Source of the DNA: Chromera velia
Taxonomy: Eukaryota > Sar > Chromeraceae
Direction of reading: 5' to 3'
Length of the DNA stretch: 32,985 nucleotides
Assembly (NCBI GenBank): GCA_018398765.1
Contig: JAHBMJ010004212.1
Location: forward strand, 25,001-57,985
This document shows, piece by piece, positions 1 to 10,149 of this stretch. Under the pieces are notes generated by a model, which searched no databases, had not been told where the DNA came from, and was given only the letters and a program-made list of their open reading frames with translations. The first letter of the stretch is position 1. Each line of letters opens with the position of its first letter. The position numbers and the translations under genes were made by a program.

Positions 1-1334
1 CTTCGTTGACATAGTGAGCTTCTGTTTTTTGGTCAGAAAAGACTCAACTGAGAGAGCGAGGAGCGTGATGAAACGGAGGGAGCGCTCGATCTCATCACTC
101 AAGAGGCTCACCGCTTTTATAGTGGCGGCCACTGCTTTGTTTTGCAATTCTGTACCGACAGCGTCTCTCAACTGTGCCAGCAGACTGACCATACCGCGTT
201 GCAACATTCGGAGAGAGTTGACAACGGACACCCTCTTCTCCTCGATGTACAGTGCAACAGCGGTGTTCTGCAGGCTCATCTCTACGGCTTTCGCGCGGGG
301 AAGCAAAAACGAAGTTTTGGTGTACAGGGATTCGACAGGATTGGAAGTCATCTCGGGCATCGATTCTGCCGCTTGAAGTTCCCATCCGAAGAAGGCCTCC
401 AGCTCCCACTCAACCAGGGCGTGTTTGAACAACTTGACCGCGTCAAAGGCGGCTTCTGTGGATGCAAACGCAAGCTTTTCTGCTTTTTTGACTTCCGCCC
501 GCATGCCGAAAGCTGCATACGAACACACCACACTGCCCCACGCCTCGATCGGAGAACAGGAAAAGGCGCAGTCTGCCTTTTGGAACTGTCGCCAAACAAC
601 CCGAAATACGTGCGTCAAACCCAGCCCCCCCCCTTCCCTGTGTGAAGCATCAGGAGGTTCACAAGAGTTGAGGGACAGTACATGTTTTCGGTCAATGAAT
701 CGAAAGACTTCGCTGCATACAGGATGAATGCTGCGATTGGGCAATTTCAGCCCTGTGAGCAAATAGTTCAGGTGTTGCAATTCAGAACTCTCTGCCGTCG
801 GAGATTGCAAATCGACTGCAGCCATCTGAGAGCGAAAGAATCTCTTGAATCCCCACTGAAAGGCCACGCACTTCCAGATCTGATACCGAAGACGGGGGCA
901 TCCTGTGAGAAGGAAGGCAAGTAGGGACGCGCCCTGCTGGTTGAGAGAGAGGCAATCGATGGCCTCGCTGTCAATGCAAAAGAACCAAAGAGCGGAAGAG
1001 AAGAATCCTTTCACAAGGAGCAGATCCTGAACGACTGCTCTTGAGTTGGCATTAAGATGTAGGGTGGACAGATCCGAGTTCGCATTTTCAACAACACTTC
1101 AACGCTTTTCTTGGTCTCGTGCAACTCTTTCAGTGTGGCTCTGCCGAGCATCTCTTTCGCCATCTCCTTTGCTTTTTTGACACAGGCTACCGAGAGCCGA
1201 ATGGCTTTCAATGGCTCCCCTACCAGCACAGAGTCAGGCTGCAGCCTCTCCTCCTCAGGAATGAGGTCTGCAGCGATCATCTTTTCGGGATAGGATGAAT
1301 GTACGTGTTGCGCAACACTACATGTGTCGTTCAT
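1..1334 (-). CDS. Hypothetical protein, 3' part of gene, runs off left edge
   Basis: I do not recognise the family. On the minus strand one frame is open without a stop from about 1098 down to base 1 and so leaves the window. It reads as plausible protein, especially below 560, where an Ala/Glu/Lys/Leu-rich, probably helical stretch includes AVKLFKHALVEWELEAFFGW and later SLLAQLRDAVGTELQNKAVA. A second frame, opening at an ATG at 1334–1332 (another in-frame ATG lies at 1279–1277), encodes a helical segment with KLxExKKSVEVLLKMR-like character and ends near 1090. The two frames differ, so an intron or a frame error must lie between about 1110 and 960. A pyrimidine-rich minus-strand acceptor (ends ...TTGACAG) near 970 is the best candidate, but no matching donor is strong. 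A G-run at 624–632 may mark a further intron. That this is a gene is fairly likely; its exon borders and function are unresolved. Confidence 0.55.
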
Positions 1335-1566
1335 CGTCGATCAAAAGGGATTGGTAGACGGTCACGAGCAATCAAATTCTGTGCAGCATACTTTCAGAAA
1401 GCACTTTTTCAATCTCCTTCCTTTCATTCTCTTTCTGCACACAGTCGTCCCAAGCGCTCACAGAACGCCAAATCACTCATCAATGAGTCATCATTGCATG
1501 CTCGAGATCTGATCATCTCTGATCCTCTATAGCTGAGAGACCTATAAACCGCGAGGCCCTGCCCGA

Positions 1567-1574
1567 TGCATGCA
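1567..1574. promoter_or_regulatory. TGCATGCA palindrome, candidate AP2-type site
   Basis: Perfect 8-base palindrome TGCATGCA in the divergent upstream region. In apicomplexans this sequence is bound by ApiAP2 transcription factors (for example Plasmodium AP2-EXP). That the same factor class acts here is inference from the suspected chromerid origin. Confidence 0.35.
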
Positions 1575-1635
1575 TCCTAGCTCATGCATGACTTTTGTTC
1601 CACGCGGGCCGAGCCACGATTCAGTCTGACCCAGC

Positions 1636-1643
1636 TGCATGCA
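1636..1643. promoter_or_regulatory. TGCATGCA palindrome, candidate AP2-type site
   Basis: Second perfect TGCATGCA in the same divergent upstream region, 69 bases from the first and 286 bases before the RING/IBR start codon. Two copies in one 600-base interval is well above the chance rate of about one per 65 kb. Confidence 0.35.
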
Positions 1644-1929
1644 TGTCAAAACCACGTCCAGCCTGAATCGTTACTATTCGTCTTCCGAGTGCTCATGAGA
1701 CTTCCTAATGCTCCGCAGCCTGTCATTTCCTTCCGTACGTCATCGAACATCCTTTGTGATTTCTTCTGTCGCAGCGATCTCTTCTTCCCACGGCACCTGT
1801 GACAGTTGGACGGTTGATTCAACTCTGTGGCTGTTGGTGGAGTGTCTCACATCTCTTTCGGTTTAAAGCCGTTGCGTCATCACCTGAGTTGGGCGACCAC
1901 AAGAGCCAGAACTTCGACTGGATTGAAGA

Positions 1930-4735
1930 ATGGGTCAGCCTTGTGTGCATGTATACCTGGGTGAGTACGTCGAGACCTGAACGCCTCCATCCGATGGCTT
2001 TCCCGAAAGATCGCTATGTGTCCTTCATGCACCTCAACCTCCCCCCTCCTTTGATCCTTTGCCGTGCCTCTCTCCTTTGCCAATTTGGCTTCTTCGGTAC
2101 GCAGCTCACCCCCTTGCAAAGCAGCAACGAAGTTCCAGAGGACGCCGTCTCCTCCCTGCCTTCCTCCCTCCCCTTCTGTCCAAATGACGCTCCGGCCTTT
2201 TTGCATGCCACTTTGCAGCGGACCAAAGCAAGAAGCAGTGTGCCATCTGCCAGGAGGAGAGACCTGAAGAAGGGGGGGGGCTTCGTTGTCCCAATGGTCA
2301 CTTCGTGTGCGCCGACAGCCACTGCTTTGACGGTCTCCTCGGACTTCACTCAACTCCCCTCTCCATCAACAAAAATGGCTCCACGGTCAGTGGCCTGGTT
2401 AATTTAAAGGGGGCAGGGTGGAAGCGTGCACCCGGTTCTCAGGTGTCTTTTGAGCCCTGCCTGCTTCATCGTTGGCTGGTCACTTCTGGCTGTGCTGCTG
2501 TTTGGCTCGGTCATGTCCTACCGCTCATGTTTTTTGTGCAATTGAGAGAAAGACCAAAATGCACAGACCCGCGCGCACCTTTATCTGACAGTGTTGGTCC
2601 ACGGTTCCCAGAGCCTTCCTCGAATGAAAGATGCCTTGACACCGTCTTCTCGTTGGAAGGAATTCCAGAGAAAGGAAAGACGCACGACTGGATGTGACAA
2701 AACAAATCGGACCAAGCAAAACAAACAAAAGACTGCTGTCCCACCCTGTGCAGATCCCCTGTCCAGTACCTGACTGCACGACCAAGTGGGAGTTTGACGT
2801 CATTGTGCAAAACCTGCCGTTACGGGACCGGCCTCAGGCAAGGCAGTACCTTCAAGCAGTCGCCGCTAGAAGCAGCGAAGAGCGCCCAGAGAGCGCCGCC
2901 ACCTCTGCAAGCTCCCAGCCAGGCGCTTCTCAGGCAGCAGAATCTGAATCTGAAGATGAAAAAATCGAAAAAACCGTTCGGCACATACTCTCAGAGATCG
3001 TGACCCTCCGACGTCCCTGTTGTGATGCCCCTGTGGACGCACAGACGTGGGACGGCTGCCCTTCTGTTGGCTGTGATGTGTGTGGGCAGGATTTTTGTGG
3101 TGTGTGTTTGGCCTTTTCTGGGGAAAATGCGCACCCGCACGTGAACTCTGTGCACCCAGATATGGCGTTGGGCAATCACAACAAAGTGAGGAAGCTTCAC
3201 GATCAGATGAGACTGACACTCGTCATGAATTACATCCGCACAGATCCGTGGATGAAGGTCAGCATGTGGTCTCTTTCTGTCTGTCTCTGCTTCTGACTCT
3301 GTGCATAGATCGAAAGACGGTTTTGGGTGGGAATACATGAGAAAGGGGGTCGAGTGGTCTTTCCGGTTTCTATCTATCACTGTCTTTTGTGTCGCTTCGG
3401 ATCGCTGTTTCTGCCTGAAAAGCATGGCTGAGTTTGCATCGGGGCATTTGTGTGTCATTGAGCTGCCCGGATGTGCATTCAAGTGCTTGTGCGTGTCTTT
3501 ATAAAGCCACATTTTATCCCTGTAGGTGAGGAAGTGTGGCTATGTTGCTGCGTGTATGTATCCCTGCATGCACCCCGTCTGCGTGTCAATCTACTTTTGC
3601 GTGCCTTTGTCTGGAGGTACTGAAGTCAGTCTGTGCGTGAGGTCATGTTTTTGATTCTTTCTGTACGTGTGCGTCACCCTTTTCTGCATATATGCGCGGA
3701 CTGCAGACTCACCGGTCTGAGCTCCTGAAGCGAGTGTCGGAGGCCCTCGCCCCCCCCCCTGGCAGTGACGGGCAGGCAGAGGCCCAGGCGGACCATCACG
3801 CCCCCGATCCCGACCTCGATGGAGGGGACCTCTGGGGGATGGACCCTTGGGATGAGGCAGATGAGGAGGGCGAAGAGGGACGTGAGGGGGGGCCTGTGGA
3901 TGAAGACGATGAGTTAGACCAGATCCTCCAAGATGAGATTGTTAGGCAGTTGAGGGAAGAAAGGGGGCGGGGAAGAAGACGGAGAGAGGAGGAGAGGCAG
4001 GCAGAAGAAGAGATGATAAAAGAGGAAGAGGAAATAGAGGCAGAAGAAGAAAGACGGAGAGAGCAAGAGGAGCAGCGGGAAGAAGAAGACAGGATGATAG
4101 AGGAGCAGGAAGCGAGAGCAGAGGAAGCGAGATGGATGGAGCAGGTGCGGATGGAAGAGGAAGCAAGAGAAGAGGAAGCAAGGTGGAGGGAGCGGCAGAG
4201 GCAGGAAGACGAGAATATGATGAGAATGGAACAGGAAGCGAGAGAAGATGAAGCAAGATGGAGGGAGCAGGAGGAAGAGGAAAATCGGAGGGGACATCTC
4301 GCAGAAGCGATGTGGAGAGAGCAAAGGATGCGAGAGGAGAATAATAGAATGATAGAGGAACAAGAAGAGAGATGGAGACTTTGGGAACAAGAGAGGGAAG
4401 CGGAAGAGAGGTGGAGAGAGGATGAGGAAGAAAATATGAGAGAGGAAGAGGAGAGAGTCAGACAGGAGGAACAAGAGAGATGGAGAGAAGAGGAAGAAGA
4501 AAGACTGCGACAGGCAGAAGAAGACGAATACGCCGACGAAGACGATGACGACGATCATGCAGCGTACTATCACCCCCGACACGCTGATGGAAACCCCTAT
4601 GCTGCCGCAATGGATGGATACGAAGATGATTTCTCGTACGGTCAGGTCGACGAGGATGAGGATGAGGGGGGAGACAGCTGGGGGGGTGAGGAGGAAGACT
4701 GGGGGTATGAGGATGAGGACGACCCGATGGGATGA
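1930..4735 (+). CDS. RING/IBR-like zinc-binding protein with long charged helix
   Basis: Probable E3-ubiquitin-ligase-like protein of 576 aa. Exons are 1930–1960, 2219–2385, 2754–3257 and 3707–4735; donors are GTGAGT, GTCAGT and GTCAGC, and all junctions keep phase. The start was chosen because ATG 1930 is the one that joins in frame to exon 2. Zinc ligands: a RING-like first half with C18, C21, C34, H38, C41 and C46 (motif CAIC, then LRCPNGHFVC), C69 and C74 in PCPVPDC at the exon 2/3 join, and an IBR-like second module with C155/C156, C168, C173, C176, C181, C184, H193 and H195 (CGQDFCGVC, then AHPHV). Residues ~313–508 are almost entirely E and R with regularly placed Trp, predicting a long single charged helix or coiled coil; an acidic tail follows. 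Similar cysteine patterns occur in large protist RING-type families. Ligase activity is inference. An additional small exon inside the 449-bp last intron cannot be excluded. Confidence 0.8.
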
Positions 4736-4782
4736 TGAGGAAGACTGGGGTTATGGGGATGAGGACGACCCGATAGACATCT
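4691..4782 (+). repeat. 46-bp tandem duplication across the stop codon
   Basis: Copies at 4691–4736 and 4737–4782 begin with the same gaggaagactgggg and share most positions. The first copy encodes the C-terminal EEDWGYEDEDDPMG of the RING/IBR-like protein and contains its stop. Because 46 is not a multiple of three, the second copy is out of frame with the first; it reads EEDWGYGDEDDP only in the +1 frame. Confidence 0.85.
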
Positions 4783-4787
4783 ACTGA

Positions 4788-7016
4788 TTTGTCTTCTGAG
4801 TCTTTGATTCATTCAATGAATCAGTTTTGGAGCGCAAGCTAGGGGGTCCAACGGGAAGCAGCATGCACTAGTAAGGCTCTTCCTTGTACTTCATGCTCTG
4901 TCGGTCTCTGTCTCAATCCCTAGTTTACTCGTACTCTTTCCCCTCTCTCTTTTTTCGTCTCTTTAACTGTTCCTTGTCGTCATTCATTGACATCATTGTG
5001 CTTTCTCACATTCGCGCGTGCTCCGAAATGCTCTTTGATTGATGCGTGCGAGCGGGATTCCGCATTCAGTCGAACCTCATCGAGCCTGTGCATGCTATTT
5101 TTGATTTTGAATGACCGTATTTCATATTCAATCAGTTACAGTCAGCGAATCAATGATGAATGACAGACTTTGCATGATCCATCCACTACTGTGCATGACT
5201 CACCGCATTTACAAGCGCATTTATTGACAACTTAAAAATTATTGGTACGACATTGTAACGACAATAATCCTATATAGTAATAATTAAAGTTATTACCAAA
5301 TTTTAAATACAAAGATAATCAAGAGTTTGATCACTTTTATTAACTTTTACATACTTTTATAGGGCGATTTCTTGGGCGATTTGGACGTCAAAGAAAATAA
5401 AAAGATCTCGAAAAGACTCCGAAAAGTTATTATGAAAAAATCGTTAGACTAGTAGACTTAGCTGCTTAGTAGGGCTCTTATGATGCGTTGCTGAGGGAGT
5501 CTAACGATATTTCGTACACGAAAAAAAATATTCTAAAGATGAACTACCTTTTTTATGACAAATGTTTAATGCACGCGACTTTTACACCGTTTAACATCCT
5601 TTTTAGTCAGATCAGATAATATAGTCTTATATAGTCTTAGTCTTATGTCTAAATAACATCTTAATCTTACTTTTTCTACCACTATGCACATCTGTGCACT
5701 ACTCGGCACCCTTTATAACCTGTTACCAGAAATATTTCCAATGCTGGTTAAAGATCAAACCTTTCAGCAATTCTTTCAGAGAGGCCTTTTGAAGCTATAG
5801 TTGCATGGCTAGTTGAATATAGTTGAAGCTAGATCGAAGGCAGTCCTGCGGTATGCGGCACTACATGATGATTGAGGGTTTTGTTACTACATCGAAGTGA
5901 CCAGAAGCATACAGCACTGCTGCATGCCACATTGCCACTAGCTGCCACATAGCCGCGGCCTCTGGCAGCTGTCAACTCATCTGATACACGTGAAGCATGC
6001 AAATGACCTGGAAAGCGAAATTATTATAATTTGGGGCTTTCGTGACGCAGCGAGGTCCTGGGTTCAAGCCCATGCACCCACACTTTTCCATCAAAATTTT
6101 TGAGGAAATCATGCATGCCCACGCGTTCCCAGAGCAATTAATGATTGAGGGTTTTTTCATGCATACCGCATCCCCATATCGCCTCGGAGGGCAGATCAGC
6201 TCTGCTGAGATCAGCCGAGAGGCCCTGAGATCGCACGCATCTGCATAACGCATTTTTTCATTTTTTGGGGGGGGATTTGGTTCTGTTTCTGTCATGGTTG
6301 GTGTTGCCCAAATTCGAAAATGTGCCCCTCAAATAACTCGCACGGAGCCGTGATCGCATTATAATATTATATACTTCGCTCTTCATAATACGTGCCCCTC
6401 AAGTAACTCGCACGGAGTTAATTATATATGTGTTTATACGCAGTCCCGAAAAGCATATTTTATGCACGTTGCCGTGGCCCCCGCCATTTGCCCATGCATG
6501 CATTGCAAGCAATTAAGACATGCCCAATATAAGATGAATAGTATAATGCTATATGGAGGTACGAAGGTACGTCTGACCTAGAAGCGTCAGTGTTCAATCT
6601 AGCCAGTCAAACAGTCTGTTGATCACTTCATGCACTAGGCTGCTCGAACCATTAACTGTATTTATTTGGTCTCGTCGCATAGCAGCCTTCACTAAAATCA
6701 ATATGATCGCGCGCGCTCGTGGTCCGGCGGTAAGCCATCTCCGAGCCGGTCCCGGTACCTATACTATGCGTGCTCACGCCCCGGCAGCACCTCTCACGCC
6801 GCCACATATACAGCCCAACGTCTCAGCCCTAGGCACGCCCCTCACACCCAAGCTCCTGATGGTTTTCATCATGCAATCAAATTATGGCGGACCCCCTAAA
6901 TGGCCCCCCGAGGCACTCACCCAACTGGTTGGGTGTATCCCGTATTCATATGCAATTGTTTGTAAGTGCCCTCCAGAGCTTCGCGCGCTTTCCGGGTCAT
7001 GCGCGGTGTCGAGCGA
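4788..7016. other. Gene-free spacer, AT-rich in 5210–5800
   Basis: Three-prime flank of the RING/IBR-like gene and intergenic DNA. Bases ~5210–5800 form an AT-rich island with no ORF of note. Bases 5900–7000 return to mixed composition, with scattered TGCATG motifs, a TGCATGCA at 6495–6502, and a 15-base word (atgattgagggtttt) found at both 5868 and 6141. Short ORFs here on both strands show no recognisable domain. Confidence 0.6.
6322..6417 (+). repeat. Two copies of a 26-bp unit, 70 bp apart
   Basis: A 26-base unit beginning gtgcccctcaa and ending taactcgcacggag occurs at 6322–6347 and 6392–6417, with one purine difference. The spacer between is AT-rich. It looks like two units of a satellite or the sub-terminal repeats of an unidentified element. 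Confidence 0.7.
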
Positions 7017-7223
7017 CCCCCCCCCCCCNNNNNNNNNNNNNNNNNNNNNNNNNNNNNNNNNNNNNNNNNNNNNNNNNNNNNNNNNNNNNNNNNNNNNNNN
7101 NNNNNNNNNNNNNNNNNNNNNNNNNNNNNNNNNNNNNNNNNNNNNNNNNNNNNNNNNNNNNNNNNNNNNNNNNNNNNNNNNNNNNNNNNNNNNNNNNNNN
7201 NNNNNNNNNNNNNNNNNNNNNNN
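7017..7223. other. Assembly gap abutting a poly-C run
   Basis: Bases 7017–7028 are twelve C, followed by 195 N (7029–7223), then CCCC. The homopolymer probably caused the break. The N count may be an estimate. No feature can be followed across it. Confidence 0.95.
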
Positions 7224-7527
7224 CCCCGCGTCCCCTGCATGAAACAGACGTGAAATTCCCGGCCGCCATGCAGCCCAGAAAGCGCGCCGGCGCCGTGCCT
7301 CGATCGCCCTGCACTGCATATGCATGAGAGCACGCGTTCGATTCAAATTTTGAACTGATGGATCATGCGCAGCGCAGATCGTGCACTCCATTTGTTGAAG
7401 ACTTGTGCACCGTTCCGGTCGGTTTGATCGAAACGCATTGCAACAGCCACTGTCAGTGAGTAACTCTCCTCCCGCAGTATCCATACATGGCAGACGGAGG
7501 CGGAGACGGTTCTCCAAGAGCATAAGC

Positions 7528-8667
7528 ATGGCTTTGTCTGAGATTCTGGATGTGCCCGGATCCGATGTGATCTTTCCTTGTTTGGTTCCTTTCCTTTCTC
7601 TCCTTGAATTGGTAAGGCTGAGAGGCTCTTCTCGCTCGGTGAGAAGAGACATAGACGGGTCGGCAGAGCTGACAGCAAGAACCAGAGAGGCCTGGGTTGC
7701 GTTCCCCGATCAGTCTGCGATTCCCTCCAGACGGCAGCAGGACTTTCCCAACCTCTTACGTGTGATCTCCCGTTGGTTTGGAGGGGACAGGAGAGTCCTC
7801 AGAGGGCTTCTTTCAGGAGGGGGGGAAAGCTCGACTGAAGGGTGGTGGGGGGGGGGAGGTGAGAGAGAACCGCTCTTCATATCCCCGCCGTCTCCATTGA
7901 AATTTCAGAGCGGTCCAGATGCCTCCCTTCCTCCCTGTCTGGTCACAAGGCTGTGTGACATCACACACGTGGATACTGTCAGGGCCGATTTCGCCTCTCT
8001 GAACTCCGTCCTTGAATTTGACCATGAAGGGAGATCGTTTGCCCTGGCTATGGTTAACGTACCCCTTTTTCCTGACCCAAACGATGAAGAAGGAGATAGT
8101 CTCTTTGCGAGAGTCTTCGAGTGTCCTGAGGACGATCACTTTGACCGCATTAGAACGGCAATGGCAGAGGATGAAGAATACATTGAGAAGAGCGTGCTAG
8201 ACGGAGACGATAGATGGAGACGGTTCGTGCCAGGGACTGCCCCTCTTACACCCACACATTTTGCCGTCTCTGTGGTGAAGTGGGAGATGTCTCTATGGGA
8301 CTGGCGAAGAAGTTCATTTGTTTCGAGGCAGTTTGTGACTGTACGAAGGAGTGGGCCCAACGATGAGCCCGATGCTGCAGTTGAAAACTTCTGCGCCCCT
8401 TTTGATTCTGATGATCCTGCCCATCAGGAGGTTTTGTACCCGTACGCAGGAGAGCATAGGAGGCAGAGAGACCTCTCTCAAGACTTATTGTATGCAGAAC
8501 CCCAATATGTGACTTTTGGGGCCTCCGCTGCTTCTCGTCGCGGATTTTTCTCCGGTCCGTCGGAGATTGTCGTGGCGAGGGTGAAGATACTCAAATTTGT
8601 TGACTGGTGTGCGGGAAGGAAACGGCAGAGCGAGTGCGGGGGGCGGCCTCTCCACTGCACAGTGTAA
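7528..8667 (+). CDS. F-box-like protein, single exon
   Basis: Intact 379-aa reading frame from ATG 7528 to TAA. An in-frame ATG at 7405 would add 41 residues of Arg/Ser-rich sequence; I prefer 7528 because the protein-like sequence begins there. Residues ~1–45 resemble an F-box: hydrophobic positions in SEILDVPGSDVIFPCLVPFL, then LLELVRLRGSSRSVRRDI, matching the LP-x-DVIxxIL...L-x-x-LxxLRxVSRxxRxxI pattern. F-box proteins couple substrates to SCF ubiquitin ligases through Skp1. The rest (~60–379) is acidic, with aromatic-rich stretches such as VVKWEMSLWDWRRSSFV, and has no domain I recognise. A Gly/Trp run around 7840–7858 comes from a G homopolymer, where a frame error is possible. Coding is well supported; the F-box call is moderate. 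Confidence 0.7.
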   Translation: MALSEILDVPGSDVIFPCLVPFLSLLELVRLRGSSRSVRRDIDGSAELTARTREAWVAFPDQSAIPSRRQQDFPNLLRVISRWFGGDRRVLRGLLSGGGESSTEGWWGGGGEREPLFISPPSPLKFQSGPDASLPPCLVTRLCDITHVDTVRADFASLNSVLEFDHEGRSFALAMVNVPLFPDPNDEEGDSLFARVFECPEDDHFDRIRTAMAEDEEYIEKSVLDGDDRWRRFVPGTAPLTPTHFAVSVVKWEMSLWDWRRSSFVSRQFVTVRRSGPNDEPDAAVENFCAPFDSDDPAHQEVLYPYAGEHRRQRDLSQDLLYAEPQYVTFGASAASRRGFFSGPSEIVVARVKILKFVDWCAGRKRQSECGGRPLHCTV

Positions 8668-9707
8668 AGTGGAGTGGTAGAGCCCCTAGTGTGCAGGGAC
8701 TGCAAGACTGTCTATGTCTACAGTACGTGTTTGTGCACTGCAGCAAGTGTCGTTTGCGGAGTCTAGCTGCGCAGTTGTTAATCACCGTGTCTTTCGGTAC
8801 TTCGGTGATTTAGAGGGTGGTTGTTTCGTTTTTCGGCACACTGCCACCGGTGCTTTCGGTACCTAAAAATATTAGCTTAATCGAGCTTCAATTTTTTTTT
8901 CAACAAATTTGAAACCTTCTCATATATAGAAAGTAAAATGAAATTAACATGATTTCCGTTTTTGCTTAAATCTCATGGTAAAAAACACTTAAAGATAATT
9001 TATCTTTATTAAAAACTTTCTAAGCTTTTCATAATTTTTTAAAAGATTAATTTGATTGATTGATATTGAATTGTTAATTCTAATGTTGGAAAGTCATTAC
9101 TAGAGTCATTGGTTTAGTATCAATTGCATGTTAACCTTGAATCTAACATTGAATAAAAGTAATAGTTTATATAACCTAGATAGTCATTTTTTTTACGTGT
9201 GACAAAAACACCGATCGAAAAACTAGCCAAAAATGGACTAAAAACATTTTAAGAAAATAGAATTATATGGGAGTCGGTTCTATTTTTGGGGTACTTACAT
9301 GCAGTTGTTGCTGATTATAAGAACCATGGTTAGTATAGGACTGTAAAAAATAAAAAATGGTAAAATGTCTATTATTCAGATCTGTCCTTCCTCCGAACTG
9401 GCTAGCGTATATAGACTTCCTGGATCTTCTTGGACAGATCTCAACTTTAGTGTCTGCGTCTGTATAGTCTGTTCTACGTACAGGATGAAAGCCTGTCCCA
9501 AGACGTACCTACCAGTGGGACCTCCTGATTAGAGTCTTTCAGTAGCAAGCTCAATCAAGCCAGCCTCTTGTGTATTGATCTGTATTGTAATGCCTGCAAG
9601 CTTAATTTGCATTCAATGCGTCTCTTGCGTGATAGAGATCCGGTTAGGAACATCTTTCCGGTTCTGTATTAAATTAATCCAACCAGTTTGCTCGGCGTGC
9701 ACGTAGA
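8668..9707. other. AT-rich spacer without genes
   Basis: Three-prime flank of the F-box-like gene, then an AT-rich island (about 8860–9360 and onwards) that leads into the transposon at 9716. A short ttcggtac word occurs twice near 8792 and 8853. No ORF or RNA gene is supported. Confidence 0.6.
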
Positions 9708-9715
9708 AGATGAGT
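9708..9715 (+). repeat. 8-bp target-site duplication, left copy
   Basis: AGATGAGT lies directly before the left inverted end of the element, and the identical octamer lies directly after the right end (10853–10860). Eight-base duplications are typical of hAT-type insertions. Confidence 0.85.
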
Positions 9716-9738
9716 CTAGGGTTGGACACTAAAGTTTT
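9716..9738 (+). repeat. Left terminal inverted repeat of the transposon
   Basis: Twenty-three bases starting CTAGGGTTGGACAC. They match the reverse complement of 10830–10852 with a single G/A difference at position 9. Confidence 0.85.
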
Positions 9739-10149
9739 AAAGTTTTTTTTGTTAAAGTTTTTTTTTTACCCTCTAGACTTTATTTTAAAAAAATATTTTT
9801 CAATCAGTTTTTGAGTAGATCATTAATTAAGTTAGTCATAAGTTAGACTCATAACTAAACTAATCAACTAGCCTACATAGAAGATGGCACAAGCTTAGTC
9901 TCTTTAAGTTGAAATTTATGTTCACATTGAAAACAATCATCAGCGAGATCGATCGGATCTAGCATCGGAAGAAAAGTGATCGGATGACATCACGGATCAA
10001 AAGTTCGGATGTACTTGCACCGGGAAGTAAACACTCACAATCATTAGAATTAATAGATTTCAGATTAGGTATGCAACGCAGGAATTCCCTTTCATCCAGC
10101 GACTTGACACAAGAACGCGCCTAAGAACGCACATAAAGAAAGTCTATGT

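Larger units (their letters stand above)
1335..1929. promoter_or_regulatory. Shared upstream region between divergent genes
   Basis: This ~600-base interval separates the first ATG of the minus-strand gene (1334) from the ATG of the plus-strand RING/IBR gene (1930), so both promoters should lie here. I see no convincing ORF. It contains two copies of the palindrome TGCATGCA and additional TGCATG half-copies around 1567–1650. No clear TATA box can be assigned. Confidence 0.45.

Noticed and set aside
3914-4582. 222-aa minus ORF rich in Phe/Leu/Ser
   Set aside because: It is the antisense of the E/R-rich exon 4 of the RING/IBR-like gene.
6045-6080. tRNA-like B-box word (ggttcaagccc) after a ggggctttcgtgacgcagcgagg stretch
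   Set aside because: The T-arm stem does not pair and the possible A-box is too close. It is at most a SINE trace.
5868-6155. Word atgattgagggtttt present at 5868 and 6141 as possible element ends
   Set aside because: Same orientation, no flanking duplication, and similarity stops at 15 bases.
7325-7345. B-box-like gttcgattc
   Set aside because: No acceptor stem, D-arm or A-box around it.
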